Counted from the stretch's first letter, positions 26,508 to 35,104 are shown. The stretch: 64,000 nt of DNA from Bacteroidales bacterium (GCA_004552965.1 SFMU01000004.1:65402-129401); one strand, 5' to 3'. The notes: a model not told the origin generated them from the letters alone. Program-made: numbers and translations.

Positions 26508-27062
26508 ATGGCTTCAGAAAAGATTGAACGCACGCTCGCGTGGCTTGATGCCCACGGCATTGAATATCAGGTACACTATCATCCTCCTCTTTTCACCATC
26601 GAGGAAGCCCTTGCTTACTGGAAAGACATCGATTCGACCCACTGCAAGAACCTCTTCATGAGAAACCACAAAGGCAACCGCCACTATCTGGTCAGCTTCG
26701 AATGCCATAAGAACCTTGACATCCACAGCCTCGAGCACATGCTGCATCAGGGCAAACTGAGTTTTGCCAGTCCGGAGAGGATGGACCGCTGCCTTGGCGT
26801 CTGCCCGGGGTCGGTCTGCGCCTTCGGACTGATCAACGACATCGGAATCGAAGCCACAGCCGACCCGAAGGAGCTGTTCGATAACGGTCACAGGGTCAAG
26901 TACTTCCTTGATTCCGACCTTCGCGATGCCCGGAAAATCAGTTTCCACCCATGCGACAACACTGCCAGCGTGGTGGTCTCCAATGAGATGTTCATGAAAT
27001 TCCTTTCGATCTGGGGCGGTGAATACGAATGGCTGGACATCCCCGGCCAGAGTGACCGGTAA
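26508..27062 (+). CDS. YbaK/ProX-type aminoacyl-tRNA deacylase (PrdX)
   Basis: Stand-alone trans-editing protein that hydrolyses mischarged tRNA (typically Ala-tRNA-Pro) in the cytoplasm. The 184-aa sequence has the PrdX/ProXp-ala features: HPPLFTIEEALAYW, CKNLFMRN, GKLSFASPERM, then the GLINDIGIE region and a conserved C-terminal HPCDNTASVV. A -7 box precedes it. It is followed 47 bp later by the steroid-reductase gene on the same strand; the functions are unrelated, so sharing a transcript would be incidental. Confidence 0.88.
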   Translation: MASEKIERTLAWLDAHGIEYQVHYHPPLFTIEEALAYWKDIDSTHCKNLFMRNHKGNRHYLVSFECHKNLDIHSLEHMLHQGKLSFASPERMDRCLGVCPGSVCAFGLINDIGIEATADPKELFDNGHRVKYFLDSDLRDARKISFHPCDNTASVVVSNEMFMKFLSIWGGEYEWLDIPGQSDR

Positions 27063-27109
27063 TGACAGCGGAGGTCGACTTGTTGTTTTATTGATTTGAG
27101 ATTTCGGAA

Positions 27110-27871
27110 ATGAGCGGATTCGACATTTTTCTTCTGGCCATGGCGATTGCGGCCGTGCCAGTGTTCATAGCCCTCTTCTTCATCGATGCAGGCTATGGAA
27201 AGTTCTACAACCGTAAATGGGGTCCCTGCGTGAACAACACCCTGGGATGGATCCTGATGGAGTCACCGGTGTTCTTCGCGATGCTGGGCCTCTGGTGGTT
27301 CTCCGGCAGACGGGACGACATTGTCAGACTGACATTCTTCCTGCTGTTCGAGATACACTACTTCCAGCGCTCCTTCATATTCCCTGCCCTCATCCGCGGC
27401 AAGGGGAAAATGCCGCTGTCAATCATCCTGATGGCGGTGACATTCAACCTCCTCAACGCTGTGATGCAGGGCGGCTGGATCTTCTATGTATCCGATCCCG
27501 AGTATTACGGCACAGGATGGCTCACAAGCCCACAGTTCATCATCGGAGCCATCATATTCTTTGGCGGGATGTTCATCAACATCCAGTCGGATTCGATAAT
27601 CAGGGGGCTCAGAAAGCCTGGTGACACGAAGCATTATCTTCCGGACAAAGGGCTTTACCGCTACGTCTCCAGCGCCAACTATTTCGGGGAATTCGTCGAA
27701 TGGTGCGGCTTCGCCCTGATGACATGGTCGTGGGCAGGAGTGATTTTTGCTGTATGGACTTTTGCCAACCTCGCTCCGAGGGCTGCCAGGATCCACGACA
27801 GGTACGCTGTCGAGTTTGCAGGAGAGTTCGACGGGAAGAAAATCAGAAGGATGATTCCATTCATCTGGTAA
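27110..27871 (+). CDS. Steroid 5-alpha-reductase family membrane enzyme
   Basis: Integral membrane NADPH-dependent reductase (253 aa) of the 3-oxo-5-alpha-steroid 4-dehydrogenase family. Hydrophobic helices lie at about 5-25, 45-63, 95-120, 135-158 and 200-220. The family C-terminus is well conserved: RYVSSANYFGEFVEW at about 182-196, then FANLAPRAARIHDRY and a final IPFIW. The Asn and Glu of NYFGE correspond to conserved cofactor/substrate residues in human SRD5A2. Bacterial members in gut Bacteroidota reduce the C4-C5 double bond of 3-oxo-delta4 steroids and bile acids to the 5-alpha (allo) product. It is followed by an OYE reductase and two SDRs, which supports a steroid role here. Confidence 0.87.
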   Translation: MSGFDIFLLAMAIAAVPVFIALFFIDAGYGKFYNRKWGPCVNNTLGWILMESPVFFAMLGLWWFSGRRDDIVRLTFFLLFEIHYFQRSFIFPALIRGKGKMPLSIILMAVTFNLLNAVMQGGWIFYVSDPEYYGTGWLTSPQFIIGAIIFFGGMFINIQSDSIIRGLRKPGDTKHYLPDKGLYRYVSSANYFGEFVEWCGFALMTWSWAGVIFAVWTFANLAPRAARIHDRYAVEFAGEFDGKKIRRMIPFIW

Positions 27872-27913
27872 ATGGGAGGCAACAGAAAGACATCAAAAAT
27901 AGAAAACAAGAAT

Positions 27914-29149
27914 ATGTCGATAGAATCTCCGATTTTCACACCGGTGACGATAGGCCCGGTGACCTTGCGCAACAGGGTAATACGCTCGGCGGCGTTCGAG
28001 AACATGGCTTATGGCAACAGTCCTTCCCAGGACCTGTACGACTACCACGTCGCAGTGGCTCGCGGAGGGGTCGGAATGACCACCCTGGCCTATGCCGCAG
28101 TAGACAGGTCCGGACTCTCCTTTGACGGTCAGCTCTGGATGAGAAAGGAAATCGTGCCGGATCTCAGAAGAATCACAGATGCCATCCATGCCGAAGGCGC
28201 AAAGGCGTCGATCCAGCTCGGCCATTGCGGCAACATGACCCACAGGTCCACCTGCGGGTGCATGCCTGTAGGAGCCAGCGGCGGTTTCAACATGTACTCT
28301 CCCACTTTTGTCAGAAGCCTGAAAATCAACGAGATCCACGATCTGGTCAAAGCCTTCGGCAATGCTGTCAACCTCGCCAGGGAAGCCGGTTTCGACTGCG
28401 TGGAGATACATGCGGGACATGGCTACCTGATCAGCCAGTTCCTCTCCCCTTACACCAACCACCGCCATGACGAGTTCGGCGGGTCGCTCGAGAACAGGAT
28501 GCGCTTCATGCGCATGGTCATCAGCGAGGTGATGAAGGCTGCCGGCGACGATCTCGGAGTGATTGTCAAGATGAACATGCACGACGGTTTCAAGAAAGGC
28601 ATGCAAAGGGCCGAGTGCCTCGAGGTGGCCAAGGAACTGGAGCGCCTCGGAGTCCACGCGATCGTGCTCTCAGCAGGCTTCGTGAGCAAGGCTCCGATGG
28701 AGGTGATGCGCGGCGCGATGCCCCTCAAGACTCTCGCCCACTACATGGACATGAAGAAGTTCTGGTGGCTGAAAGCGGCCCTGCTCACTATCGGAAGGCT
28801 TCTGATTCCGACAGTACCGTACAGGGAAGGTTATTTCCTGGAAGACGCCATGCAGTTCCGTCAGGTGCTGAAACTGCCTCTCATCTATGTCGGAGGCCTC
28901 ATCTCGAAGGACAAGATGGAAGAAGTCCTCGCTGCCGGTTTCCAGGGTCTCCAGGTGGCAAGGGCGCTTGTGCATGACACCGATTTCGTCAACAAGCTCC
29001 ATTCCGGTGAGATCACCTGCAGCGGCTGCAAGCATTCGAACTACTGCATAGGAAGGATGTACACCCTTGAGATGCGTTGCCATCATTGTGTCGAGAATAT
29101 GCCGGCATCCCTCAGGAAGGAAATCGAAAAGGCGGAGGCGGAATCATGA
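27914..29149 (+). CDS. Old-Yellow-Enzyme NADH:flavin oxidoreductase (steroid 5-beta-reductase candidate)
   Basis: FMN-dependent ene-reductase, 411 aa from the ATG at 27914 (MSIESPIFTP); an upstream ATG at 27872 adds only a poorly conserved 14 residues. The barrel motifs are clear: GPVTLRNRVIRSA (14-26), IQLGHCG (100-106), HAGHGYLISQFLSPYTN (166-182) and GGSLENRMRF (189-198). The C-terminus has a Cys cluster (369, 372, 378, 389, 392) like the [4Fe-4S] site of BaiCD-type enzymes, but the large FAD/NAD domain of BaiCD is absent. An aromatic, hydrophobic insertion at 271-311 (KKFWWLKAALL) may touch membrane or a steroid. Next to a 5-alpha-reductase, the best guess is the 5-beta-reductase. Confidence 0.85.
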   Translation: MSIESPIFTPVTIGPVTLRNRVIRSAAFENMAYGNSPSQDLYDYHVAVARGGVGMTTLAYAAVDRSGLSFDGQLWMRKEIVPDLRRITDAIHAEGAKASIQLGHCGNMTHRSTCGCMPVGASGGFNMYSPTFVRSLKINEIHDLVKAFGNAVNLAREAGFDCVEIHAGHGYLISQFLSPYTNHRHDEFGGSLENRMRFMRMVISEVMKAAGDDLGVIVKMNMHDGFKKGMQRAECLEVAKELERLGVHAIVLSAGFVSKAPMEVMRGAMPLKTLAHYMDMKKFWWLKAALLTIGRLLIPTVPYREGYFLEDAMQFRQVLKLPLIYVGGLISKDKMEEVLAAGFQGLQVARALVHDTDFVNKLHSGEITCSGCKHSNYCIGRMYTLEMRCHHCVENMPASLRKEIEKAEAES

Positions 29150-29919
29150 TGGCATTGGTGACCGGAGGCAGTTCCGGTATCGGACTTGAATTCTCGCGCC
29201 AGCTGGCCGAAAAAGGCTACGACCTCATCATAGTGAGCAACAGCCGTGAGCAGCTGGACGCTGTCTGCGCTCCGATAGCAGAAGAGTACGGGGTCAGGGT
29301 CATCCCGCGACTGCAGAATCTCGCGACCGGGAATGCCGCGGAAGAGCTGATGGAATGGTGTGACAGCCAGTCGGTTCTGCCCGACATTCTGATCAACAAT
29401 GCAGGGATGTTCTATTTCAAGGAACTGAGCCCCGAGCTGATGGGAAAGGCCGAGGTGATGATCGGGCTCCATGTCACGACTCCCACCAAGATGTGCATCC
29501 TGTTCGGCGACAGGATGAAGCAGAGAGGCAGCGGACGGATCCTGCTGGTAGCCTCCATGGCGGCACGCATTCCGGCGCCTGGCATCCAGGTGTATTCAGC
29601 GACAAAGGCCTATCTGCGAAGTTTCGGGGAATCGCTCTCTTTCGAACTCAAGCCCTATGGTGTCACAGTCACCACCCTGTGCCCGGCGGCAGTCGCCACT
29701 CCGCTCTACGGGCTGAAGAAGGGGCTCCTGAATTTCGGCGTTGCAATCCGCGTTATCCACACTCCCCAATGGCTTGTCAGAAAAGCCCTTAAGGGACTGT
29801 TCCGCGGAAGAAGGCTGATGAAACCGTCGATCATGAATGCCTACCTCCCGCCAATGATAAAGATGCTTCCGTCAAATCTGGAACAGAAGATATGGGACAG
29901 AATAAAAGTCAAGCTGTAG
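29146..29919 (+). CDS. SDR oxidoreductase 1 (hydroxysteroid dehydrogenase candidate)
   Basis: Short-chain dehydrogenase of 257 aa beginning at 29146, where ATGA overlaps the stop of the flavin reductase gene. Cofactor loop TGGSSGIG (6-13), NNAG (84-87) and catalytic S137, Y150 and K154 (YSATK) are intact. The C-terminal part is basic with a hydrophobic run (YLPPMIKMLPSN) and resembles the 17-beta-HSD12-like branch that acts on hydrophobic substrates. Its place directly after the two ring reductases makes a 3-hydroxysteroid dehydrogenase the likely role. The stereochemistry (3-alpha or 3-beta) cannot be read from sequence. Confidence 0.82.
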   Translation: MMALVTGGSSGIGLEFSRQLAEKGYDLIIVSNSREQLDAVCAPIAEEYGVRVIPRLQNLATGNAAEELMEWCDSQSVLPDILINNAGMFYFKELSPELMGKAEVMIGLHVTTPTKMCILFGDRMKQRGSGRILLVASMAARIPAPGIQVYSATKAYLRSFGESLSFELKPYGVTVTTLCPAAVATPLYGLKKGLLNFGVAIRVIHTPQWLVRKALKGLFRGRRLMKPSIMNAYLPPMIKMLPSNLEQKIWDRIKVKL

Positions 29920-30662
29920 AAGTACCATCCGGCTGGTTCATCGTGACCGGCGCCAACGGAAGCATAGGCAGCGAAGTGGTGAAAGGCCTTGCAGCGCGGG
30001 GATATTCAGTCATCATGGCCTGCCGCAATGCAGGGAAAGGGCGCGCGGCGGCGGCCAAGGTACTTGATGAATATCCTGACGCAAACTTGCGCGTCTCCGT
30101 GCTCGACGTCACTTCCGGCGAGAGCATCAGGGCCTTTGTCTCAGGTCTCGAGGGAGAACGGATCAGCGGGATTCTCAACAATGCCGGGGCGAAATTTCCC
30201 GAGTTCGGTCTCACCGCCGAAGGCGTCGAAAGGACTTTCGCCATCAACTATTTCGGGCCCAAAGCCTTGACCGAAGCCCTCCTGCCGCATCTGGAGAGCG
30301 GTTCCGCGGTTGTGAACACCATTTCGCTGACAGCTTTCCTGTCCAGACTCTCGGAAAAGGATTTCCGCCCGGACAGAAGCCGTTTCGGGCAACTGCGCAC
30401 CTACGGCAAGTCCAAACTGGCCATGCTCCAGTACACCCGCGAGCTGGCAGCCCGTCGCCCGGACCTGCGCATCAATGCCACGGACCCCGGGATTGTCGAC
30501 AGCAACATGATCACCATGGGCCGCTGGTTCGACCCCCTTGCCGACCTGCTGTTCCGTCCCATCTGCAAGACACCCTCCCAGGGTGCGATTCCGGCAATCA
30601 ATGCCATCACATCTCCCGCCACCGCCCGCTACTTTTCCGGCAGAGGATCACGCAGACTATAG
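29892..30662 (+). CDS. SDR oxidoreductase 2 (hydroxysteroid/retinol dehydrogenase-like)
   Basis: A second SDR of 256 aa, overlapping the first by 28 bp in another frame, which implies translational coupling. Cofactor motif TGANGSIG (19-26), NNAG (97-100) and catalytic S145, Y171 and K175 (YGKSK) are present. GWFIVTGANGSIG, ACRNAGKG and the loop NTISLTAFL resemble the retinol/WW-domain dehydrogenase branch of SDRs. Bacterial 3-beta-hydroxysteroid dehydrogenases have been found in this kind of context. Two SDRs behind one pair of ring reductases suggest either both 3-alpha and 3-beta reduction or action at a second ring position. Confidence 0.82.
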   Translation: MGQNKSQAVEVPSGWFIVTGANGSIGSEVVKGLAARGYSVIMACRNAGKGRAAAAKVLDEYPDANLRVSVLDVTSGESIRAFVSGLEGERISGILNNAGAKFPEFGLTAEGVERTFAINYFGPKALTEALLPHLESGSAVVNTISLTAFLSRLSEKDFRPDRSRFGQLRTYGKSKLAMLQYTRELAARRPDLRINATDPGIVDSNMITMGRWFDPLADLLFRPICKTPSQGAIPAINAITSPATARYFSGRGSRRL

Positions 30663-30689
30663 GTGCGGTGTGACCGGTTTCAGGCACAA

Positions 30690-30733
30690 ATCCTCCGGAA
30701 CTTTCCCCGGAGACCGGGCTCTGCCCGGAGAGG
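30690..30733. other. Nested hairpins after the steroid gene cluster
   Basis: CTCCGG/CCGGAG and CCGGGC-TCT-GCCCGG stem-loops lie side by side, bracketed by TCCTC/GAGGA. There is no T tract. They separate the cluster end from the pgi promoter and could be a processing site or a structured 3' end. Confidence 0.4.
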
Positions 30734-30795
30734 AACGGATGATGTCCAAAGGTCAGTTTTTCAGGATATGATGCGTTTTTTTCTTGGAGGATTGC

Positions 30796-30803
30796 TAAAT
30801 TTG
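30796..30803 (+). promoter_or_regulatory. -7 promoter element for pgi
   Basis: TAAATTTG lies 48 bp before the pgi start, with a T-run about 20 bp further upstream in the -33 position. Confidence 0.55.
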
Positions 30804-30851
30804 CAGCCGGACAATGCGCGCCATTGCATCAACGGAAACAATTTAATCTCA

Positions 30852-32186
30852 ATGAATATGATCAAAGTCAATCTCGGAGGCTGCAGCTCCTTTGTAAAAG
30901 ATGCAGATTACAGCAAATATGTCGGAAAGGCCCTCGACGCTTTCGACGTTCTTCAGAACGAAAGCGGAGCCGGCAATGACTTCCTCGGATGGAAGACCCT
31001 GCCGGTAGATGTCACCGAGGACATCATCTCAGGCTGCGAGGCAGTCCGCGATTCATGGAAGGCAAAGGGCATCAACCTTGTCATCGTCATCGGTATCGGA
31101 GGCTCATATCTTGGCGCAAAGTGTGCCTTGGAGGCTCTCAGCCACTCTTTCGTCCGTCCTGCAGACCAGCCACAGGTCGTGTTCGCAGGCAACAACCTTT
31201 CTGAGGAATACCTCGCCGAACTGATGGATCTGGCAAAGACCAGCAATGTCGCCGTCATCGTGATCTCCAAGTCCGGCACCACCACCGAACCGGCTGTAGC
31301 CTTCCGCATATTCAAGGAATATGTCGAGGCAACCTACGGCAAGGCAGAGGCTGCCGAGCGCATCGTCGCCATCACTGACGCCAGCAGAGGCGCCCTGAAG
31401 ACTCTCTCGAATCAGGAAGGCTACAAGACCTTCGTCGTTCCGGACAATGTCGGCGGAAGATATTCAGTGCTCACTCCCGTAGGTCTCCTTCCTATCGCTG
31501 TCGCCGGTTTCGACATCCGCGCCATGCTCGCCGGAGCAGCCGAGGAGCGTGAGGCTCTGATGGTCAAGTCCGCAGACAACGCTGCCGTACAGTATGCCGC
31601 AATGCGCAACCTTCTGCATCTGGAAAACGGCAAGTCAACCGAGATCCTCGTGACCTACAATCCTAAGCTCACCTTCCTCGCAGAATGGTGGAAGCAGCTT
31701 TACGGCGAGTCGGAAGGCAAGGACCTCAAGGGCATATTCCCTGCATCCGTTGCCAACACTGCCGACCTTCACTCCATGGGACAGTTCATCCAGGAGGGTT
31801 CAAGAATAATGTTCGAGACCGTTGTCTCAGTCGAGAAGAGCAACCGCTCAGTTGTCATCGGCTCTGACGAGCAGAACCTTGACCAGCTCAATTATCTTGC
31901 CGGACAGCACGTCAACCACTGCAACGCAATGGCTCAGCTCGGCACCAAGCTCGCCCACATCGACGGTGGCGTCCCACAGATGGAAGTCAGCATCGAGAGC
32001 ATCAATGAGAAGAACCTCGGAGCCATCTTCTACTTCTTCGAGTTCGCCTGCGGCGTGAGCGCCTATGTGCTGGGAGTCAATCCTTTCAACCAGCCGGGTG
32101 TGGAGGCCTACAAGAAGAACATGTTCGCTCTTCTCGAAAAGCCGGGCTATGAGGAGCAGACCAAGGCCATCAAGGCAAGAATCTGA
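30852..32186 (+). CDS. pgi: Glucose-6-phosphate isomerase
   Basis: Cytoplasmic isomerase interconverting glucose-6-phosphate and fructose-6-phosphate. The start at 30852 (MNMIKVNLGG) is chosen because the longer frame from 30663 would cross the promoter; 30858 is possible too. Signature segments are GIGGSYLGAKCALEAL, SKSGTTTEPA (phosphate-binding loop), GGRYSVLTPVGLLP and QGSRIMFET-like QEGSRIMFE, plus the C-terminal Lys region near GVEAYKKNMFALL. The 445-aa length matches the short Bacillus-type enzyme. Convergent with ettA. Confidence 0.95.
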   Translation: MNMIKVNLGGCSSFVKDADYSKYVGKALDAFDVLQNESGAGNDFLGWKTLPVDVTEDIISGCEAVRDSWKAKGINLVIVIGIGGSYLGAKCALEALSHSFVRPADQPQVVFAGNNLSEEYLAELMDLAKTSNVAVIVISKSGTTTEPAVAFRIFKEYVEATYGKAEAAERIVAITDASRGALKTLSNQEGYKTFVVPDNVGGRYSVLTPVGLLPIAVAGFDIRAMLAGAAEEREALMVKSADNAAVQYAAMRNLLHLENGKSTEILVTYNPKLTFLAEWWKQLYGESEGKDLKGIFPASVANTADLHSMGQFIQEGSRIMFETVVSVEKSNRSVVIGSDEQNLDQLNYLAGQHVNHCNAMAQLGTKLAHIDGGVPQMEVSIESINEKNLGAIFYFFEFACGVSAYVLGVNPFNQPGVEAYKKNMFALLEKPGYEEQTKAIKARI

Positions 32187-32201
32187 TGGTTATTCCATCA
32201 G
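32183..32201. terminator. Bidirectional hairpin between pgi and ettA
   Basis: CTGATGG-TTATT-CCATCAG includes both stop codons of the convergent genes and is followed by TTTC on the plus strand. A 7-bp perfect stem suits a shared terminator. Confidence 0.45.
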
Positions 32202-33866
32202 TTTCTTGTACTTGAAAGGCTTAGGGTCGACATTGCCGAGGCGGCGTTTCTTGTTCTCCTCGTACTCCTGATAGTTTCCTTCAAAGAAATAGACCTGGGA
32301 ATCTCCCTCGAATGCCAGTATGTGAGTCGCGATCCTGTCCAGAAACCAGCGGTCGTGACTTACTACTACTGCGCATCCGGCAAAGTTCTCCAGACCCTCC
32401 TCCAGAGCACGGATGGTGTTGACATCCACGTCGTTGGTAGGCTCGTCAAGAAGCAGCACATTGCCTTCGTCCTTGAGGGTGAGGGCAAGGTGAAGCCTGT
32501 TCCTCTCGCCTCCTGAGAGCACTCCGCAGAGTTTTTCCTGGTCGGCGCCGCTGAAGTTGAACCTCGACACCCAGGCACGGGCATTGATGTCCCTGCCTCC
32601 CAGACGCACCCATTCGGAATTGCCGGCGATGGTCTCGTAGACCGTCTTGTCCGGATCGATACTCCTGTGCTGCTGGTCGACATACGCGATCTTCACCGTC
32701 TCCCCTATCGTGATTTCTCCGGAATCAGGCTTGTCAATTCCCATGATGAGACGGAACAGGGTGGTCTTGCCGGCTCCGTTCGGACCGATGACGCCCACAA
32801 TGCCCGCCGGCGGAAGCACGAAATTCAGATTCTCATACAGCAGCTTGTCCCCGTAGGCCTTGCTCACATTGTGGAATTCGATGACCTTGTTGCCGAGGTG
32901 CGGTCCGTTCGGGATGTATATTTCCAGATTCGCTTCCTTTTCCTTCACGTCAGAGGCGGCCATCTTCTCATAGGCTCCGATACGGGCCTTCTGCTTGGCC
33001 TGACGTGCCTTCGGGGCCATCCTGACCCATTCCAACTCCCTCTCGAGAGTCTTGCGTCTCTTGCTCTCGGTCTTTTCCTCAAGGGCAAGCCTCTTGGTCT
33101 TCTGGTCGAGCCATGAACTGTAGTTCCCCTTCCAAGGAATACCCTCGCCGCGGTCGAGTTCAAGAATCCATCCGGCCACGTTGTCGAGGAAGTAGCGGTC
33201 GTGGGTGACCGCAATCACGGTTCCCTTGTACTGTTTCAGGTGAGCTTCAAGCCACTGGATACTCTCGGTGTCGAGGTGGTTGGTAGGCTCGTCGAGAAGG
33301 AGTACGTCCGGTTGCTTGAGAAGAAGCCGGCAAAGGGCCACCCTGCGCTTCTCTCCGCCCGACAGCACGCTCACCTTCTGGTCGGCAGGAGGGCACTGGA
33401 GTGCATCCATGGCCCTTTCCAGCTTGGAATCGATTTCCCAGCCGCCGCATTGCTCGATTTTTTCAGCGAGTTCGCCCTGCCTGATGATGAGGGCGTTCAT
33501 CCTGTCGTCGTCCATCGGCTCCATGAACTGCATCGAGATCTCGTTGTACTCGTTCAGGATGTCCATCGTCTCCTGCACCCCCTCCTGGACCACCTCCAGC
33601 ACGGTCTTCTCCGGGTCCATCTGAGGCTCCTGCTCAAGATATCCCACTGAATATCCCGGGGCCCAGACAACTTCACCCTTGTAGGAAGTCTCTACTCCGG
33701 CAATGATTTTCATGAGGGTCGATTTTCCGGAACCGTTCAGACCGATGATACCGATCTTCGCTCCATAGAAGAAGGACAGGTAGATGTCCTTGAGAATTGT
33801 CTTGTTGTTGTGCGGCAGTGTCTTTCCGACTCCGCACATCGAGAAAATGATCTTTTCGTCTGCCAT
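32190..33866 (-). CDS. ettA: Energy-dependent translational throttle protein EttA
   Basis: ABC-F ATPase that binds the ribosomal E site and gates the first elongation step by ATP/ADP ratio. It has two ATPase domains (GLNGSGKST with LSGGEKRRV; GPNGAGKTT with LSGGERNRL). An EttA-like arm in the first domain and the basic P-site interaction linker (LEWVRMAPKARQAKQKARI) match EttA. The 558-aa length and N-terminus (EKIIFSMCGVGKTLP) are typical. It is single-gene and convergent with pgi. Confidence 0.93.
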   Translation of the reverse strand: MADEKIIFSMCGVGKTLPHNNKTILKDIYLSFFYGAKIGIIGLNGSGKSTLMKIIAGVETSYKGEVVWAPGYSVGYLEQEPQMDPEKTVLEVVQEGVQETMDILNEYNEISMQFMEPMDDDRMNALIIRQGELAEKIEQCGGWEIDSKLERAMDALQCPPADQKVSVLSGGEKRRVALCRLLLKQPDVLLLDEPTNHLDTESIQWLEAHLKQYKGTVIAVTHDRYFLDNVAGWILELDRGEGIPWKGNYSSWLDQKTKRLALEEKTESKRRKTLERELEWVRMAPKARQAKQKARIGAYEKMAASDVKEKEANLEIYIPNGPHLGNKVIEFHNVSKAYGDKLLYENLNFVLPPAGIVGVIGPNGAGKTTLFRLIMGIDKPDSGEITIGETVKIAYVDQQHRSIDPDKTVYETIAGNSEWVRLGGRDINARAWVSRFNFSGADQEKLCGVLSGGERNRLHLALTLKDEGNVLLLDEPTNDVDVNTIRALEEGLENFAGCAVVVSHDRWFLDRIATHILAFEGDSQVYFFEGNYQEYEENKKRRLGNVDPKPFKYKKLME

Positions 33867-33917
33867 ATTTGTCTTTCGCTCAGTGATTGTTCCATTGTCT
33901 TTCGTTCCGTGAATCTG

Positions 33918-34913
33918 TCACTTCCCGCGGCAGGACTGCCTGACAGCCTTCACGGCAATATTCCGGCATATTCGTGCATCCCTCTCCGAAATGCTGTAGT
34001 CGGTGTCGAGGATGCGGCTCCGGTTGCCCTTCACGCTGATGCCAAGAGTCGGCCTTATGAGCGCCTCGAACCAGGTGCAGGCAGCCAGATACCTTCCGTG
34101 CTGATACGAAAGGTGAAAGCCATCCCGCGTCAGGTCGTACAGTCTGCACGACGCAGGCACTTCCCCTGCCGTGTTGAGCCGGGTCCTGCGCGCCATATCG
34201 ACCGCCACTCCCGAAGGTATGACCGTGCATATTCCGAAATCCTCGCAGAGCCTGTCGACGCAATCCTGAATGGCTTCGCTCATCCGCTCCTGGTCATTCC
34301 CATATTTCGGGAAATCACCGTGGTTGGAGTTGCGGGCATAGGACCAGGTCTGATGCCAGACAATTGCCACCGCAGGATTGGTGCATTCCTTACGGATGAT
34401 GGAGACTAGCTCCGGAAGCCACCTGCTGATGGTCTCGTACTGCCCCGAAAAGCCGGACGCCTGCTGGATCGTGATGATGTCCCATGGTTCGTCCTTCAGT
34501 CCGTGTAGAAGTGTCTGCTCCCTGGTGACGACCCACTTGTTGTCAGGACCGGATTTGGAGTACCTGTACTCGTGGAGGTTCCCATAGTACTCGCTGCAGT
34601 GTCTCTCGAGAGAGCAGCCGCCGATGTAGAGTCTGGCCAGAATGACGTTGTGGATGCCAGCAGCCTCAAGAAGGTTCGGCAAGTACTCGGTTCCGTCGTC
34701 TGAAAAGCTGTTGCCCACCGCCAGAATCCGCAGAGTGTCAGGTCTTTGGGGCAGGGCATTGGCGGCAGAAAGGGCATCGCCGGCCGAAAGGACATCGCCT
34801 GCAGAAAGGGCATCGCCTGCCGAGAAAGAGTTTGCAGGAACCGACGCCGCCAGGATGCCGGCAGCAAGAATCGATAGAACCAAAGTGAAGGATGAAGCAA
34901 GAAGTCGTCTCAT
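33918..34913 (-). CDS. Secreted DUF4886 SGNH-type protein
   Basis: Exported protein of 331 aa from the start at 34913 (MRRLLASSFT), with signal peptide to about residue 24. It belongs to DUF4886, an SGNH-hydrolase-like group of gut Bacteroidota: GNSFSDDG near residue 66 (nucleophile Ser block), AIVWHQTWSY centrally, and DGFHLSYQHGRYLAA near the C-terminus (Asp-x-x-His dyad). Between signal peptide and domain, residues 31-54 are four copies of the hexapeptide SA(G/A)(D/N)(A/V)L. Likely a carbohydrate or peptidoglycan esterase, substrate unknown. Confidence 0.75.
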   Translation of the reverse strand: MRRLLASSFTLVLSILAAGILAASVPANSFSAGDALSAGDVLSAGDALSAANALPQRPDTLRILAVGNSFSDDGTEYLPNLLEAAGIHNVILARLYIGGCSLERHCSEYYGNLHEYRYSKSGPDNKWVVTREQTLLHGLKDEPWDIITIQQASGFSGQYETISRWLPELVSIIRKECTNPAVAIVWHQTWSYARNSNHGDFPKYGNDQERMSEAIQDCVDRLCEDFGICTVIPSGVAVDMARRTRLNTAGEVPASCRLYDLTRDGFHLSYQHGRYLAACTWFEALIRPTLGISVKGNRSRILDTDYSISERDARICRNIAVKAVRQSCRGK

Positions 34914-35021
34914 AATAGTCGCATTTTTGCTAATATAGTAATTTTTCGAAGAAAACCCCTGATTGACTCCTCCATCCGGCACTGGTCCGTGGCTCTGTCA
35001 GAGATCTGCTTCCTCAGTCGT

Positions 35022-35083
35022 GCCCGGAATGGAGGCCTGGGGCACGGAATGGAGACCTGAGGGCACGGATTGGATTCCGGACG
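35022..35083. repeat. Three ~20-bp direct repeats, GCnCGGAATGGAG type
   Basis: Units begin at 35022, 35042 and 35063. The first two share CGGAATGGAGnCCTG; the third is degenerate (GCACGGATTGGATTCC). Confidence 0.7.
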
Positions 35084-35104
35084 GGCGAGCCAGTCATGCG
35101 GAAT

